Shown here one piece after another: positions 16,187 through 23,427 of a stretch of 40,485 nt of DNA. The stretch is taken from contig NZ_JAQLFL010000014.1 in assembly GCF_028206995.1 (NCBI RefSeq), forward strand, positions 1 through 40,485, written 5' to 3'. Positions within the stretch are counted from its first letter, which is position 1. Each line of letters starts with the position of its first letter. The notes beneath the pieces are model-generated. The model worked only from the letters and a program-made list of their open reading frames with translations. It ran no database searches and had not been told where the DNA came from. This stretch comes from Collinsella aerofaciens. Its GTDB lineage: Bacteria > Actinomycetota > Coriobacteriia > Coriobacteriales > Coriobacteriaceae. The position numbers were made by a program, and so were the translations under genes.

Positions 16187-16936
16187 CTATAGGAAAAACT
16201 TATCGTCCTTCTCTTCCTCTTCAGATTGATTTTCAAGTTCAAAATCTGCCTTGTAATCGCCGCGAACAACGCGAACGATGATCAAGCCGATCGTGAACGC
16301 AACGATAACGAAGACATAAATCGCCTCGAACATAAATAGTTTTTGGAAGAGATAGACCGCTGCAAGCGCCTCGGCTTTCGCAGCAGATGCCAACCACTCG
16401 AACTTGATGATCTCAAAGAAGATAATCGATGCAATCGAAAATACAATCGATCCGATTGAAACGCCACTGAGAAGTTTGCAAAGGATACTCGTGCGCACGG
16501 CGGCTAAAATCTTTTCGGTAAATGTTTCGATGCGCGCACGGAAGTTGTCGAAGAATCGCTTTCTCTTCTCGACTCGCTCCTGCTTCTTTTTTAGGGCTTT
16601 TTCTTCTCTAATTCCCTTAGCTTCGAGTCGTTCTGCTTTCTTATTTGCAGCTGCTTCTGCACGGCGTTTCTCATTGAGACGCTTTCGTTCGGCTTCAATA
16701 CGATTGATGATTTCACGGTACTCATCAACCGAGACGATCTTCAAATCGCTCGTGCCTGGATGCTGCATGCCGGGGCGGCAGTCTGCACACGCCTTGCCGC
16801 AGGAGAAAAGTTCCGAACGGGAACATCCTCGCTCACAACGGCCGCACGGGGAATAGAGTCCATCGCGGCTGGTCTTCTCAAGTTCGGACTCCACAATCGC
16901 CCTGAGATTTAAATCTTTAAGGTTGTTGCGCTTCAT
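16187..16936 (-). CDS. Membrane protein with N-terminal Cys cluster and coiled coil
   Basis: This 249-residue protein has three parts. Residues 28-55 hold seven cysteines (SPCGRCERGC, LFSCGKACADC), suggesting a zinc-binding module. Residues 75-130 form a Lys/Glu/Arg-rich coiled coil (EAERKRLNEKRRAEAAANKK). Residues 150-225 contain two transmembrane helices (VSIGSIVFSIASIIFFEII and AIYVFVIVAFTIGLIIVRVV), followed by an acidic tail. No family is recognised. It follows the 16943-17386 gene by six bases and shares its transcript and terminator. The topology would put the zinc module and coiled coil in the cytoplasm. Confidence 0.75.
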   Translation of the reverse strand: MKRNNLKDLNLRAIVESELEKTSRDGLYSPCGRCERGCSRSELFSCGKACADCRPGMQHPGTSDLKIVSVDEYREIINRIEAERKRLNEKRRAEAAANKKAERLEAKGIREEKALKKKQERVEKRKRFFDNFRARIETFTEKILAAVRTSILCKLLSGVSIGSIVFSIASIIFFEIIKFEWLASAAKAEALAAVYLFQKLFMFEAIYVFVIVAFTIGLIIVRVVRGDYKADFELENQSEEEEKDDKFFL

Positions 16937-16942
16937 CTGTAA

Positions 16943-17386
16943 CTACTCCGCCTTGCCGAGGTCGATGCAATACGGAGAGATGCGATAGCCGTTGGGAGCT
17001 TCTTTAGATCCGACCTTGTCCTTGTATTTGAAAATAATGACGCGGTGCCCGACCAAATCTCGTTGCCAAATCTTCTTTACAGCATCCTTGTGATTGGCAT
17101 CCGTTCGCTCAGAACGCACGCGCTCTTCCTTGTCTCCGTTGTCTGCCAGGAACTTAATCAGATAGCGCTGCGAGGTTTCCTCGAATTCAACCGAGTTAAT
17201 AGTTGCCGCGATTCTCACTGAATGAGCAACCATGGACGGCAGTGATCGCTCGGTGGTGAGACGGTCTATTTTCAGCATCTCCTGAGCGACGGCAAGCTCA
17301 AGGTCATCGTACTTTCGGCCGCTCAAGAGCAGGGCAAAATACGCCATGCGAATGGCTGCCGGATCGAATTGGGTGTCGTTATCCAT
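16943..17386 (-). CDS. Unknown 147-residue cytoplasmic protein
   Basis: The start is well supported by AGGAGG five bases upstream of ATG. The first half is helical (AAIRMAYFALLLSGRKYDDL). The second half is basic, with KDAVKKIWQRDLVGHRVIIF and KYKDKVGSKEAPNGYR. No known motif is seen. It is the first gene of a two-gene operon with the membrane protein at 16187-16936. The gene-free 17390-17600 stretch upstream contains its promoter and that of the divergent HTH gene. Confidence 0.7.
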   Translation of the reverse strand: MDNDTQFDPAAIRMAYFALLLSGRKYDDLELAVAQEMLKIDRLTTERSLPSMVAHSVRIAATINSVEFEETSQRYLIKFLADNGDKEERVRSERTDANHKDAVKKIWQRDLVGHRVIIFKYKDKVGSKEAPNGYRISPYCIDLGKAE

Positions 17387-17600
17387 CTGTCCTCCTAATG
17401 TTGGAATTGGCTTCTACATCTTGGGACAGCCTGTATATATTCAAAACGACATGCCGCAGCGGCAACGGAAAGAGGGATCCATCCGCAACATGGCTGTAAA
17501 TCAGCGCCGTTTACTGCACTGAATCGCTTTGACGCGTCTAGAACATTTATAGATTGGCTATAATCGAAATAGACTATCGTATATCTGAAAGAGGTTTTCA

Positions 17601-17870
17601 GTGCTTGAACGGATCGGTTCGTCCGACGCTATTCGCTATATGGTGCAAGACTGCGGCATGACGCTTGCGGATGCATCCATTAAAACCGGCAAGCAGAAAG
17701 GCAGTCTGTCGACGCGCCTGCACAACAATACGCGATTCACTATCGATGAATTCGTCAAGATCTGCGATGCGTGCGGCTGGCAGCTCGTGCTTAAACGCGG
17801 AAACAAACAGTTCGACCTGCGCGGAATCGATGAAAACAAACCGCGTGAGGATGTGAAAACGCGACGCTAG
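17601..17870 (+). CDS. Small helix-turn-helix DNA-binding protein
   Basis: This 89-residue protein has a GTG start six bases after GAGG. A TATAAT box lies about 35 bases before the start. The sequence RYMVQDCGMTLADASIKTGK, then GSLSTRLHNNTRFTIDEFVK has the spacing of a Cro/C1-type helix-turn-helix, with T/S-rich recognition helix and the following FVKICDACGWQL helix typical of phage-like repressors. It is divergent from the 16943 operon and convergent to 17873, so it may regulate neighbouring genes. It is the only plus-strand gene I support between 5353 and the right end, apart from a doubtful 39-codon frame at 32886. Confidence 0.75.
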   Translation: MLERIGSSDAIRYMVQDCGMTLADASIKTGKQKGSLSTRLHNNTRFTIDEFVKICDACGWQLVLKRGNKQFDLRGIDENKPREDVKTRR

Positions 17871-17872
17871 GA

Positions 17873-18130
17873 TTAGTCGTCGATCCGCTTCTTCCAGTAA
17901 TTGCATCGGTTCGAATGGGCAGTCTCGAATTCGTGGCCATCCCTGCGGTGGCATAGATACTCGACTGTAGTGTCTTCGGGACGGTGCAAATCGTCTCGGA
18001 CGTTACCGTCGCAAGTGCAGTAGAGACAGTTCGCGCACTTGCGTTTTGCCTTTTCTGATTGCTCCAAAGTCCTCAACTCAGCACGAATCATCCCATCGCT
18101 TATGGTCATAGCAAGATCACTTTCATCCAT
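17873..18130 (-). CDS. Small Cys-rich protein
   Basis: This 85-residue protein has five cysteines in two groups: KRKCANCLYCTCDGN near residue 32, and YLCHRRDGHEFETAHSNRCNYW at the end. The H and C content of the second group suggests metal binding. The N-terminal third is helical. No family is assigned, although C..C with a final C-x-x-W occurs in many phage and plasmid proteins. It converges with the HTH gene at a spacing of two bases, so one shared terminator cannot lie between them. Confidence 0.6.
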   Translation of the reverse strand: MDESDLAMTISDGMIRAELRTLEQSEKAKRKCANCLYCTCDGNVRDDLHRPEDTTVEYLCHRRDGHEFETAHSNRCNYWKKRIDD

Positions 18131-18209
18131 TCAGTCACTTTGACGTATCGATATGCTTCACCTTAAGCTTTTCCGTTAGGCTCCAATTGCCTAAAGCTCA
18201 CCAGCAAAA

Positions 18210-18980
18210 CTAGACGTATGCGAAATCGACAACGGTCTTGCCGTCGCTCATGATTTGCTTTGAAGCCGCCAGGGCCGCAAGGTTATCGATTCTGTCTTGC
18301 TTGGGCAACGTCCCCAAACGAGTCATGGGATGGTATGGCATCGGATTGGGCTTGCTTGCGAGCAGTTCGGAGGTGCGGGCCTCGATCTCGTCGGCGCAAT
18401 CATCCAGGAAGTTCCATGCATCGTCTACCGGCAGCATCCTCTCGCGCTTCGGGTTCTTCCAGTCTTTGACAGACCGACCCGTAATGCCCAAAGCCATCGC
18501 AATCTCTGACGTCGGCACTCCCAAGATATCAGCCTGGGCGGTAAACTCGGCCTTCGGATCGATATCGGGGAAGTCATCTAGGTGTTCCTCAATCCACTCA
18601 TCATCACGGCATGCATAGACAAACGAGTACTCCATATCCTTCGCATCGAGCTGATTGGCAACCAAACTGCTTGCGAGATTGTAAAGGCCCACCGGTTCGG
18701 TCTCGGGCAGGTCTTCGTCTCGATACCACGGGAGAATGTATTGACCGAACTTCTCGTGGGATTCATTCGCCTCATTCAGGCATTGCATCGTAAGGTCACC
18801 GAGCTTCTCGGTTTGGCCATACACCCAGTCAAAGGCATCCTTGACCGGTACGCAATCGAGCTCGGGGTCGAGCCACTTACGTACGCTCGACACACGGATA
18901 TCGAGACCACGGGCGAGATCTTCCGGCTTGAGCCATAGGTTATCGAGCTGGCTCTGCATTGAACACTTGAAATCGAACAT
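18210..18980 (-). CDS. Putative regulator with two related HTH domains
   Basis: This 257-residue protein starts at 18980, with AAGGAAC before ATG TTC. Two segments about 155 residues apart share a pattern. The first is LKPEDLARGLDIRVSSVRKW, then CVPVKDAFDWV. The second is VPTSEIAMALGITGRSVKDW, then MLPVDDAWNFL. Each is a helix-turn-helix followed by a conserved (V/L)PV.DA(F/W) helix, so the protein looks like an internal duplication able to bind a bipartite site. The linker is acidic. No family name is known to me. A role in controlling the small-gene array to its right is possible but unproven. Confidence 0.65.
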   Translation of the reverse strand: MFDFKCSMQSQLDNLWLKPEDLARGLDIRVSSVRKWLDPELDCVPVKDAFDWVYGQTEKLGDLTMQCLNEANESHEKFGQYILPWYRDEDLPETEPVGLYNLASSLVANQLDAKDMEYSFVYACRDDEWIEEHLDDFPDIDPKAEFTAQADILGVPTSEIAMALGITGRSVKDWKNPKRERMLPVDDAWNFLDDCADEIEARTSELLASKPNPMPYHPMTRLGTLPKQDRIDNLAALAASKQIMSDGKTVVDFAYV

Positions 18981-19089
18981 GTTTGTTCCTTCCTGTAGCG
19001 GGGTTGCATGACTCACCTAAGTCATGCCTTTTGGTTGATTCTACCAGTAACATGGAGCATAATCCCCATTCAAATTCACGCTATAGACC

Positions 19090-19150
19090 TATTGCAATCA
19101 CAGAGAAAAAGAATTGAGTGGGCAGGAGCGAGCGTTGCCCTCCCCTGCCC
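19090..19150 (-). terminator. Terminator after the DUF2786 gene
   Basis: On the minus strand GGGCAGG and CCTGCCC pair around an inner loop, followed by ACTCAATTCTTTTTCTC. It lies just downstream of the stop at 19161. Confidence 0.55.
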
Positions 19151-19160
19151 GTGCCGTTCA

Positions 19161-19877
19161 TTAGGCGCAGGTTGCAATACGGTCGCCTTGGCCGAAGCCG
19201 TAGCCGTCTGCCCTGCCGGCATCTCCGATCGACTTGTCGGAGGAAACGGTAATGGACTGGCGCTTCATCTTCTTGAGCTTCAGCTCCTCGTCCATGTAGC
19301 GCATGACGCTCTCGGGTACCACAATCGCCAGAGCCATAGTCTCGTCATGCTCGAGCTGCTCGCGATAGGAGCTCTCGAGACCCTCGATGAACCCGAGGCA
19401 ATAGCTGTTCTTCACACCCGCGCGCCGCCCGATTTTGGTTCCATACTCCTCAGCACGCCTGTCACAGAACTTCTTGAAGCAGTTCTCGATCGCATGCTTG
19501 GTGGCACGGAAACATCCGGACGCGACCACGGCATCCTGGCTTTCGCCGACGAAAACGAAGCGGGTGCCGGTCACGGGGTGGCGACCGGTCCAATAGTCAT
19601 AGGCGCCGTAGCTCGTCTGCATATAGTAACGGCAACGGTAGTTCTTCGCGATAACGTACGCGAGGAGCTTGACCCACTCGGGGACGCGCTTACCGAGTTC
19701 CTCGGCGGCCTCGTTGACCTCGGGGGCATCGTCGGTGAGGTCGATATCCTCGATGGTCATATTGTTCGCCGCGAGGAGGCGCTGGAGGGCAAGGGATGCC
19801 GCCCTGGCTTCGCCCTCGGAGGTCGCGCCGTCAATCATGGCGAGAATCTTCTTGAGCTTGGAATCGATGGGGTTCAT
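19161..19877 (-). CDS. DUF2786 domain protein
   Basis: This 238-residue protein starts at ATG 19877, after AAGGGAG in the shared leader. The N-terminus (SKLKKILAMIDGATSEGEAR, AASLALQRLLAANNMTIEDI) is the DUF2786 helical pair, recognised by its K-I-LA and A.QRLLA..NM elements. Residues 65-200 match the C-terminal domain that often follows DUF2786 in phage and plasmid proteins (VAKNYRCRYY-like; FVGESQDAVVASGCF; SYCLGFIEGL). The biochemical role is unknown. It is the leftmost member of the array of units with the common promoter-hairpin leader. Confidence 0.75.
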   Translation of the reverse strand: MNPIDSKLKKILAMIDGATSEGEARAASLALQRLLAANNMTIEDIDLTDDAPEVNEAAEELGKRVPEWVKLLAYVIAKNYRCRYYMQTSYGAYDYWTGRHPVTGTRFVFVGESQDAVVASGCFRATKHAIENCFKKFCDRRAEEYGTKIGRRAGVKNSYCLGFIEGLESSYREQLEHDETMALAIVVPESVMRYMDEELKLKKMKRQSITVSSDKSIGDAGRADGYGFGQGDRIATCA

Positions 19878-19898
19878 GTGGTATCTCCCTTCCGGTTT

Positions 19899-19945
19899 GC
19901 GGAACGCCTCTCGTTCCGCTTGTTGAGATATATTATAGTTGGATT
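19899..19945 (-). promoter_or_regulatory. Shared promoter-hairpin leader, copy 1
   Basis: Minus-strand TATAAT (19937-19932), with TTGTGG 17 bases upstream. The transcript begins near hairpin GCGGAACG/CGTTCCGC (19899-19919), then AAGGGAGATACC and the ATG. It drives the DUF2786 gene. Confidence 0.85.
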
Positions 19946-19982
19946 GAATTATGTCCACAAGATCCGCTTGGATAAATTGGCA

Positions 19983-20010
19983 GAAAAAGGCGACCATTGC
20001 CAATCGCCTC
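19983..20010 (-). terminator. Terminator of the 20051 gene
   Basis: On the minus strand AGGCGATTGG..CCATGGTCGCCT-like arms are followed by TTTTTCTG. Most units of the array end in a similar GGCGATC-type hairpin. Confidence 0.65.
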
Positions 20011-20050
20011 GACTCGCTGCCGACGGGAACAATCCCTGTTGCCGCCCGAA

Positions 20051-20647
20051 CTACTTCGATTCGAACTGGTATACACCGTTTTCGTAATCGGCGAGGAAGC
20101 GGCTCTTATCGACAAAATGCCCGTCCTTATTGCAGCACATGATGTGCGTCTTGATGTTGCCCGGCTGAAGTTCAATGCAAAGGTCGCTGCTTAACTCGCT
20201 CCCTTTGACATAGAGAACGGGATCTTTCTTGCTCATGTTCGTTCCGACGAAAATATCTTCTGGTAGTGCCCAATTGATAGCAAGAAATACATCCTTACCG
20301 TTGATGTTCATTCCATCTAGGGTATCGATATTGTCATGGATGAGCTCGACTACGATTTCGATATATGTATTGACCGTCTCATCGAGTAAGTCCCTGCTGC
20401 GTCGATATACTTGCGTGCAAGACGCCTCGGCTTCGTCCGCGATCCTCTCGAGTTCGGGTAGGCTTCGCTCCGCTTCTGCGGAATACTCCTCCATCGCCCT
20501 CATGACCTCCCGAAGCGCCTGGCACGATGCCTCGTGTGCTTTTTCCTTCTCCTCCTCGAACGGGAGGAGTGCCTTCATCTGGCCCTCGTGCTTCTCGACG
20601 AGTTGCTTGAAGCGTTCACCATCGGTCTTCAACTTGATTGCATTCAT
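20051..20647 (-). CDS. Coiled-coil protein of unknown function
   Basis: This 198-residue protein starts at ATG 20647, preceded by GGAAGGTG. Residues 10-100 are a long Glu/Lys/Ala-rich helix (EEEKEKAHEASCQALREVMR, AEERSLPELERIADEAEAS-like composition) likely to form a coiled coil. The C-terminal 80 residues are strand-rich (DVFLAINWALPEDIFVGTNM; LCIELQPGNIKTHIMCCNKD). No family is recognised. The unit has its own shared leader upstream and terminator downstream. Confidence 0.7.
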   Translation of the reverse strand: MNAIKLKTDGERFKQLVEKHEGQMKALLPFEEEKEKAHEASCQALREVMRAMEEYSAEAERSLPELERIADEAEASCTQVYRRSRDLLDETVNTYIEIVVELIHDNIDTLDGMNINGKDVFLAINWALPEDIFVGTNMSKKDPVLYVKGSELSSDLCIELQPGNIKTHIMCCNKDGHFVDKSRFLADYENGVYQFESK

Positions 20648-20671
20648 TGTCGTCACCTTCCACTAGGGTCT

Positions 20672-20735
20672 GCGGGACGACTATCGCCCCGCTTGTCCGC
20701 ATATAGTATAGTTGAATATGGGTCGGGATGCAAGA
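20672..20735 (-). promoter_or_regulatory. Shared promoter-hairpin leader, copy 2
   Basis: TTGCAT, 17 bases, TATACT on the minus strand, then hairpin GCGGGGCG/CGTCCCGC (20672-20692) with a G-U pair. It drives the 20051 gene. Confidence 0.85.
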
Positions 20736-20756
20736 TCTAGCTGGGAAAATACGCAA

Positions 20757-20795
20757 GAAATAAGGCAATCGTCGCCGATCGCCCTATTTGAATCT
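20757..20795 (-). terminator. Terminator of the 20828 gene
   Basis: On the minus strand AGGGCGATCGG pairs with CGATTGCCTT and is followed by ATTTCTTG. Confidence 0.65.
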
Positions 20796-20827
20796 TCGGT
20801 ATGGGATATTCGGCTCGCGTGACCGTT

Positions 20828-21130
20828 TCAGCGCCTCACCGGCACCAAAACGGTCTTGGACAGCTCGGTCAACTTGATATAGGCATAAGGGTCCCAATCG
20901 TCCTTTCCGTCCTTGCAAGCGAGCAGCTTCTTGAGCCGAGTTTGGGCTTTTGCCTGTACCTCGCGCCTGTTGTATCCATAGGCATCGCAAAGGTTCCCGA
21001 CTATATCGAGAATCTCGCGCCTCTCGTTCGCACGGTTCTCGAGGTCTTGAAGCATTTCGTTCTCCAACTCGATCCCGTAGAGCTCATCACCGAGAAGTTT
21101 TACCAGCGCGTCCTTCTTAAGAACCAGCAT
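20828..21130 (-). CDS. Unknown 100-residue helical protein
   Basis: The start at 21130 (MLVLKKDALVKLLGDELYGI) follows AAAGGTGG by ten bases; upstream in-frame starts are possible. It is predicted mostly helical and charged (LENRANERREILDIVGNLCD; VQAKAQTRLKKLLACKDGKD). No family is recognised. It lies 80 bases after the 21211 gene with no terminator or shared leader between, so the two are probably one transcript from leader copy 3. Confidence 0.6.
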   Translation of the reverse strand: MLVLKKDALVKLLGDELYGIELENEMLQDLENRANERREILDIVGNLCDAYGYNRREVQAKAQTRLKKLLACKDGKDDWDPYAYIKLTELSKTVLVPVRR

Positions 21131-21210
21131 CGGTCTAGAACCACCTTTCTTTTGCATGGTAAACATCCCATGAGCGCGCCTGCATCGTCCATTGCACACG
21201 GGATTGAGAA

Positions 21211-21411
21211 CTAGTACAGGTCTGCCGCGCGGAATTGGGACTCGGCGAGCCAGTAACCGGCTGTATGGCCGAGTTCCTCGGCGGCCTGGCTGGCGATTTG
21301 CATGGCGCTGTGTTTGGCCGCCTTACATGCCGCTTGATTGCCCTCGTCGGTGGCGTACCAACCGTCGGCGATGAAGGTTGCAATCTTCTCGATATAATCC
21401 TGCCTCTGCAT
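21211..21411 (-). CDS. Small unknown protein of the array
   Basis: This 66-residue protein starts at ATG 21411 behind AAGGAG in the shared leader. The sequence (MQRQDYIEKIATFIADGWYA, then QAACKAAKHSAMQIASQAAE) is a chain of amphipathic helices. No family is recognised. It is the first gene of a likely pair with the 20828 gene. Confidence 0.65.
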   Translation of the reverse strand: MQRQDYIEKIATFIADGWYATDEGNQAACKAAKHSAMQIASQAAEELGHTAGYWLAESQFRAADLY

Positions 21412-21434
21412 TTTAGGGAACTCCTTACGGGTCT

Positions 21435-21495
21435 GCGGAACGCTTACCGTTCCGCTTGTACGCATATAGCATAGTTGAATAACGAACCGGAAGCA
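21435..21495 (-). promoter_or_regulatory. Shared promoter-hairpin leader, copy 3
   Basis: TTGCTT, 17 bases, TATGCT, then hairpin GCGGAACG/CGTTCCGC (21435-21455). The -10 is weaker than in the other copies. It drives 21211. Confidence 0.85.
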
Positions 21496-21513
21496 AGATC
21501 CGTTTGGGAAAAT

Positions 21514-21545
21514 GAAAGAGGCGATCTCGCGACCGCCTTTGGTTG
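21514..21545 (-). terminator. Terminator of the 21551 gene
   Basis: Minus-strand AAAGGCGGTCG/CGATCGCCT-type stem followed by CTTTC. It belongs to the hairpin type found after most units here. Confidence 0.6.
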
Positions 21546-21550
21546 GTGGG

Positions 21551-21934
21551 CTACTCTCCGAAGATAGGCCAGTTGTCGATGTTCTCGGTGTCGTAGCCCG
21601 TATATACGTCGTATTCATCGGTTACGTAATACTCGAAGATATCGGAATATCCAAACTTTTCCATATCAGGCTTGATCCATTCCATGATCTCATCTACGCA
21701 GGGAATATGCCTAGCTTTGATAACTATGCTGTAGTCCAGATCGCAACTATCGGCAAAGCCGACTACAATGAAATAAGCCCCATTGTAGGAAACTGGCTCG
21801 ACAAAATTACCCTGCAGATACAAACCGCGTGTACCCTTCTTTCGCTGCTCGGATAAATAGCTCTCCGCCTCGTTCCAGTCCAAGAACTGGAAGCCGTTGA
21901 TCTGCTCGCCTTTACCGTTGACCAAAGTAATCAT
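21551..21934 (-). CDS. Acidic unknown protein of the array
   Basis: This 127-residue protein starts with ATG 21934 after AAGGGAG. It is rich in aromatic and acidic residues (YFIVVGFADSCDLDYSIVIK; YSDIFEYYVTDEYDVYTGYD). No motif, signal peptide or membrane helix is seen. It is a single-gene unit with the shared leader and its own terminator. Small acidic proteins in such arrays are often inhibitors of host defence enzymes, which is only a possibility here. Confidence 0.7.
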   Translation of the reverse strand: MITLVNGKGEQINGFQFLDWNEAESYLSEQRKKGTRGLYLQGNFVEPVSYNGAYFIVVGFADSCDLDYSIVIKARHIPCVDEIMEWIKPDMEKFGYSDIFEYYVTDEYDVYTGYDTENIDNWPIFGE

Positions 21935-21955
21935 GGGGTATCTCCCTTCGGGTCT

Positions 21956-22018
21956 GCGGGACGCATCTCATCCCGCTTGTCTGCATATAGTATAGTTGAA
22001 TATGGGACAGGATGCAAG
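21956..22018 (-). promoter_or_regulatory. Shared promoter-hairpin leader, copy 4
   Basis: TTGCAT, 17 bases, TATACT, then hairpin GCGGGATG/CGTCCCGC (21956-21976) with a G-U pair. It drives 21551. Confidence 0.88.
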
Positions 22019-22034
22019 ATCTAGCTAGGTAAAT

Positions 22035-22070
22035 GGCGTGAAAAAGGCAATCGTTCGGCCGCTCTTTCAT
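22035..22070 (-). terminator. Terminator of the 22072 gene
   Basis: Minus-strand AAAGAGCGGCCG..CGATTGCCTTTTTC stem and T tail directly after the stop. Confidence 0.6.
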
Positions 22071-22071
22071 G

Positions 22072-22368
22072 CTATTGCTCCCGATCCACCAAGGAAGACA
22101 GCACGACCTTTCGAGCCTCGCCTTTCAACTCCCTTTTGGCTATAGCTCGGAAGTCCTCGGTATAGTCGGGGTCACCCTCACCTCGCCACTCGTCCGGCAC
22201 CTCATGCCAAGCGCTTTCGTATTCATCCGATGTGCAATCATCCACGTAGGAATAGAAGCCATTCGTATCCTTCAATGCACGCATGGTCTCATTGAGGTCT
22301 GCATCTTCTGCCAGATTCAGTTCAAAGAACCACGTCCTGGCCTCGGTGTACATCACGGTCTTCTTCAT
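22072..22368 (-). CDS. Unknown protein, paralogue of 24469-24762
   Basis: This 98-residue protein shares its plan with the gene at 24469. Both begin MKK, have TEAR(T/S)W(F/Y)FEL(N/D), then a G(F) segment with Y..(D), a DEYES(A/V)W(H/D)EV core, an (R/K)ELEGEAR-type stretch and end in a basic-acidic tail. Both are acidic and single-domain. Function unknown. Its leader differs from the ten shared ones: two large palindromes at 22424-22463 precede it, suggesting separate control. Confidence 0.75.
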   Translation of the reverse strand: MKKTVMYTEARTWFFELNLAEDADLNETMRALKDTNGFYSYVDDCTSDEYESAWHEVPDEWRGEGDPDYTEDFRAIAKRELKGEARKVVLSSLVDREQ

Positions 22369-22423
22369 TTTCGATTCCTCTCAGTCGGCTGTATAGTTCT
22401 TTACGTTTGAGGCGTGTCCTCAA

Positions 22424-22463
22424 CTAATGCAATTACATTAGTTCTCAAATGCAATTGCATTAG
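22424..22463. promoter_or_regulatory. Two tandem palindromic operator-like sites
   Basis: CTAATGCAATTACATTAG (22424-22441) and AATGCAATTGCATT (22449-22462) are palindromes with centres about 23 bases apart, two helical turns. They lie in the leader region of the 22072 gene and are likely sites of a dimeric regulator. Confidence 0.6.
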
Positions 22464-22609
22464 TTTCGGTGAGTATGGCGATTAGAAAGGAATACTCAGG
22501 CTAGCCTAACTCAGCAATCACGTTTCATGCGATTACACCCGATCGCGTCTAGCAGTCTTAGATGGTCCCTTGTTGCCGGTTCGCCCTTCGGCAAGTTGAA
22601 AAGCATAAA

Positions 22610-22642
22610 AATCGGGGCGGCATCCTCACCGCCCCGCGCGTA
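22610..22642 (-). terminator. Terminator of the 22643 gene
   Basis: GGGGCGG..CCGCCCC stem followed on the minus strand by GATTTTTATG. Confidence 0.75.
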
Positions 22643-22897
22643 CTAGCAATACACGGGCTTGACGTTCCATTTCCAGGAAACGGCGCCGCCGTAATAGCAG
22701 TCCTTTCCTCCTAAATAAACGTCAACATCCTGCCCGCAATCATCGATATAGGACGCAAGACCCGATTCATCGACTAGGGTATGGATCCTGCAAAGCATGA
22801 ATTCACGGGCATCCTCGTACTCCTCAAAGAGCTCGACCGGCGTGAGTTTGGCATCCTCGACATGAACGCCGACTACCGCCCAGTTGTATGCAGTCAT
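22643..22897 (-). CDS. Small unknown protein of the array
   Basis: This 84-residue protein starts MTAYNWAVVGVHVEDAKLTP and ends in a strand-rich part (VDVYLGGKDCYYGGAVSWKW). Four cysteines are spread without a clear metal motif. It is acidic in its first two thirds. No family is recognised. A complete unit: shared leader, ribosome site AAAGGAG, one gene, terminator. Confidence 0.7.
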   Translation of the reverse strand: MTAYNWAVVGVHVEDAKLTPVELFEEYEDAREFMLCRIHTLVDESGLASYIDDCGQDVDVYLGGKDCYYGGAVSWKWNVKPVYC

Positions 22898-22918
22898 AGG
22901 ATATCTCCTTTCGGGTTT

Positions 22919-22982
22919 GCGGAACGCCTATCGTTCCGCTTGTTGCATATAGTATAGTTGGATATGATGCAGGATACAAGAT
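22919..22982 (-). promoter_or_regulatory. Shared promoter-hairpin leader, copy 5
   Basis: TTGTAT, 17 bases, TATACT, then hairpin GCGGAACG/CGTTCCGC (22919-22939). It drives 22643. Confidence 0.87.
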
Positions 22983-23002
22983 CAGATAAGGAAAATAGTA
23001 TG

Positions 23003-23034
23003 AAAAGGGCATCGGATAAACCGATGCCCTTTGG
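23003..23034 (-). terminator. Terminator of the 23041 gene
   Basis: AAGGGCATCGG/CCGATGCCCTT stem followed on the minus strand by TTCATAC. Confidence 0.65.
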
Positions 23035-23040
23035 CTGACA

Positions 23041-23280
23041 TTAGTTGTCAAACATATCGCGGTAGTCCGCATCGCTCCACTCGCCTATCGAATCGTCGGT
23101 CTCACCATCCGTCTCGACCTCGGTGCTAAGGGAATACTCGCTCCCATTCTCGAAGTCATTCCAGAAGCAGTCGGTGTCGATTATCCGGCCCAAGCGCTCC
23201 AGGGCATCGTTCTCGTCCTCGGCCTCGACAACGAACAGACCTTCCCTGTGCTCGGTAACCTTAATCGTAAACTTCTTCAT
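23041..23280 (-). CDS. Small acidic protein of the array
   Basis: This 79-residue protein begins MKKFTIKVTEHREGLFVVEA, a beta-alpha-beta-like start, continues EDENDALERLGRIIDTDCFW and ends in a very acidic stretch (TEVETDGETDDSIGEWSDAD). The first half resembles the small DpnD/PcfM-type or DUF-like strand-helix modules in which xxDA..R.G..I repeats occur, but I cannot place it. It is a single-gene unit with shared leader and terminator. Confidence 0.7.
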   Translation of the reverse strand: MKKFTIKVTEHREGLFVVEAEDENDALERLGRIIDTDCFWNDFENGSEYSLSTEVETDGETDDSIGEWSDADYRDMFDN

Positions 23281-23301
23281 GGGGTATCTCCCTTCGGGTT
23301 T

Positions 23302-23365
23302 GCGGGACGCCATTCGTTCCGCTTGTTGACATATAGTATAGTTGAATAGCGAGCAGGATGCAAGA
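23302..23365 (-). promoter_or_regulatory. Shared promoter-hairpin leader, copy 6
   Basis: TTGCAT, 17 bases, TATACT, then hairpin GCGGAACG/CGTCCCGC (23302-23322). It drives 23041. Confidence 0.88.
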
Positions 23366-23384
23366 TCTAATTGGGAGACCGGCA

Positions 23385-23416
23385 TGAAAAAAGGCGATCT
23401 CTCGACCGCCTTTAAT
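23385..23416 (-). terminator. Terminator of the 23428 gene
   Basis: AAAGGCGGTCG/CGATCGCCTTT-type stem with a TTTTTTC tail on the minus strand. Confidence 0.7.
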
Positions 23417-23427
23417 ACGAAATGAAG

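Noticed and set aside
19008..20087. A 359-codon plus-strand frame
   Set aside because: It is antisense to the DUF2786 gene and crosses the shared promoter-hairpin leader; no protein features support it.
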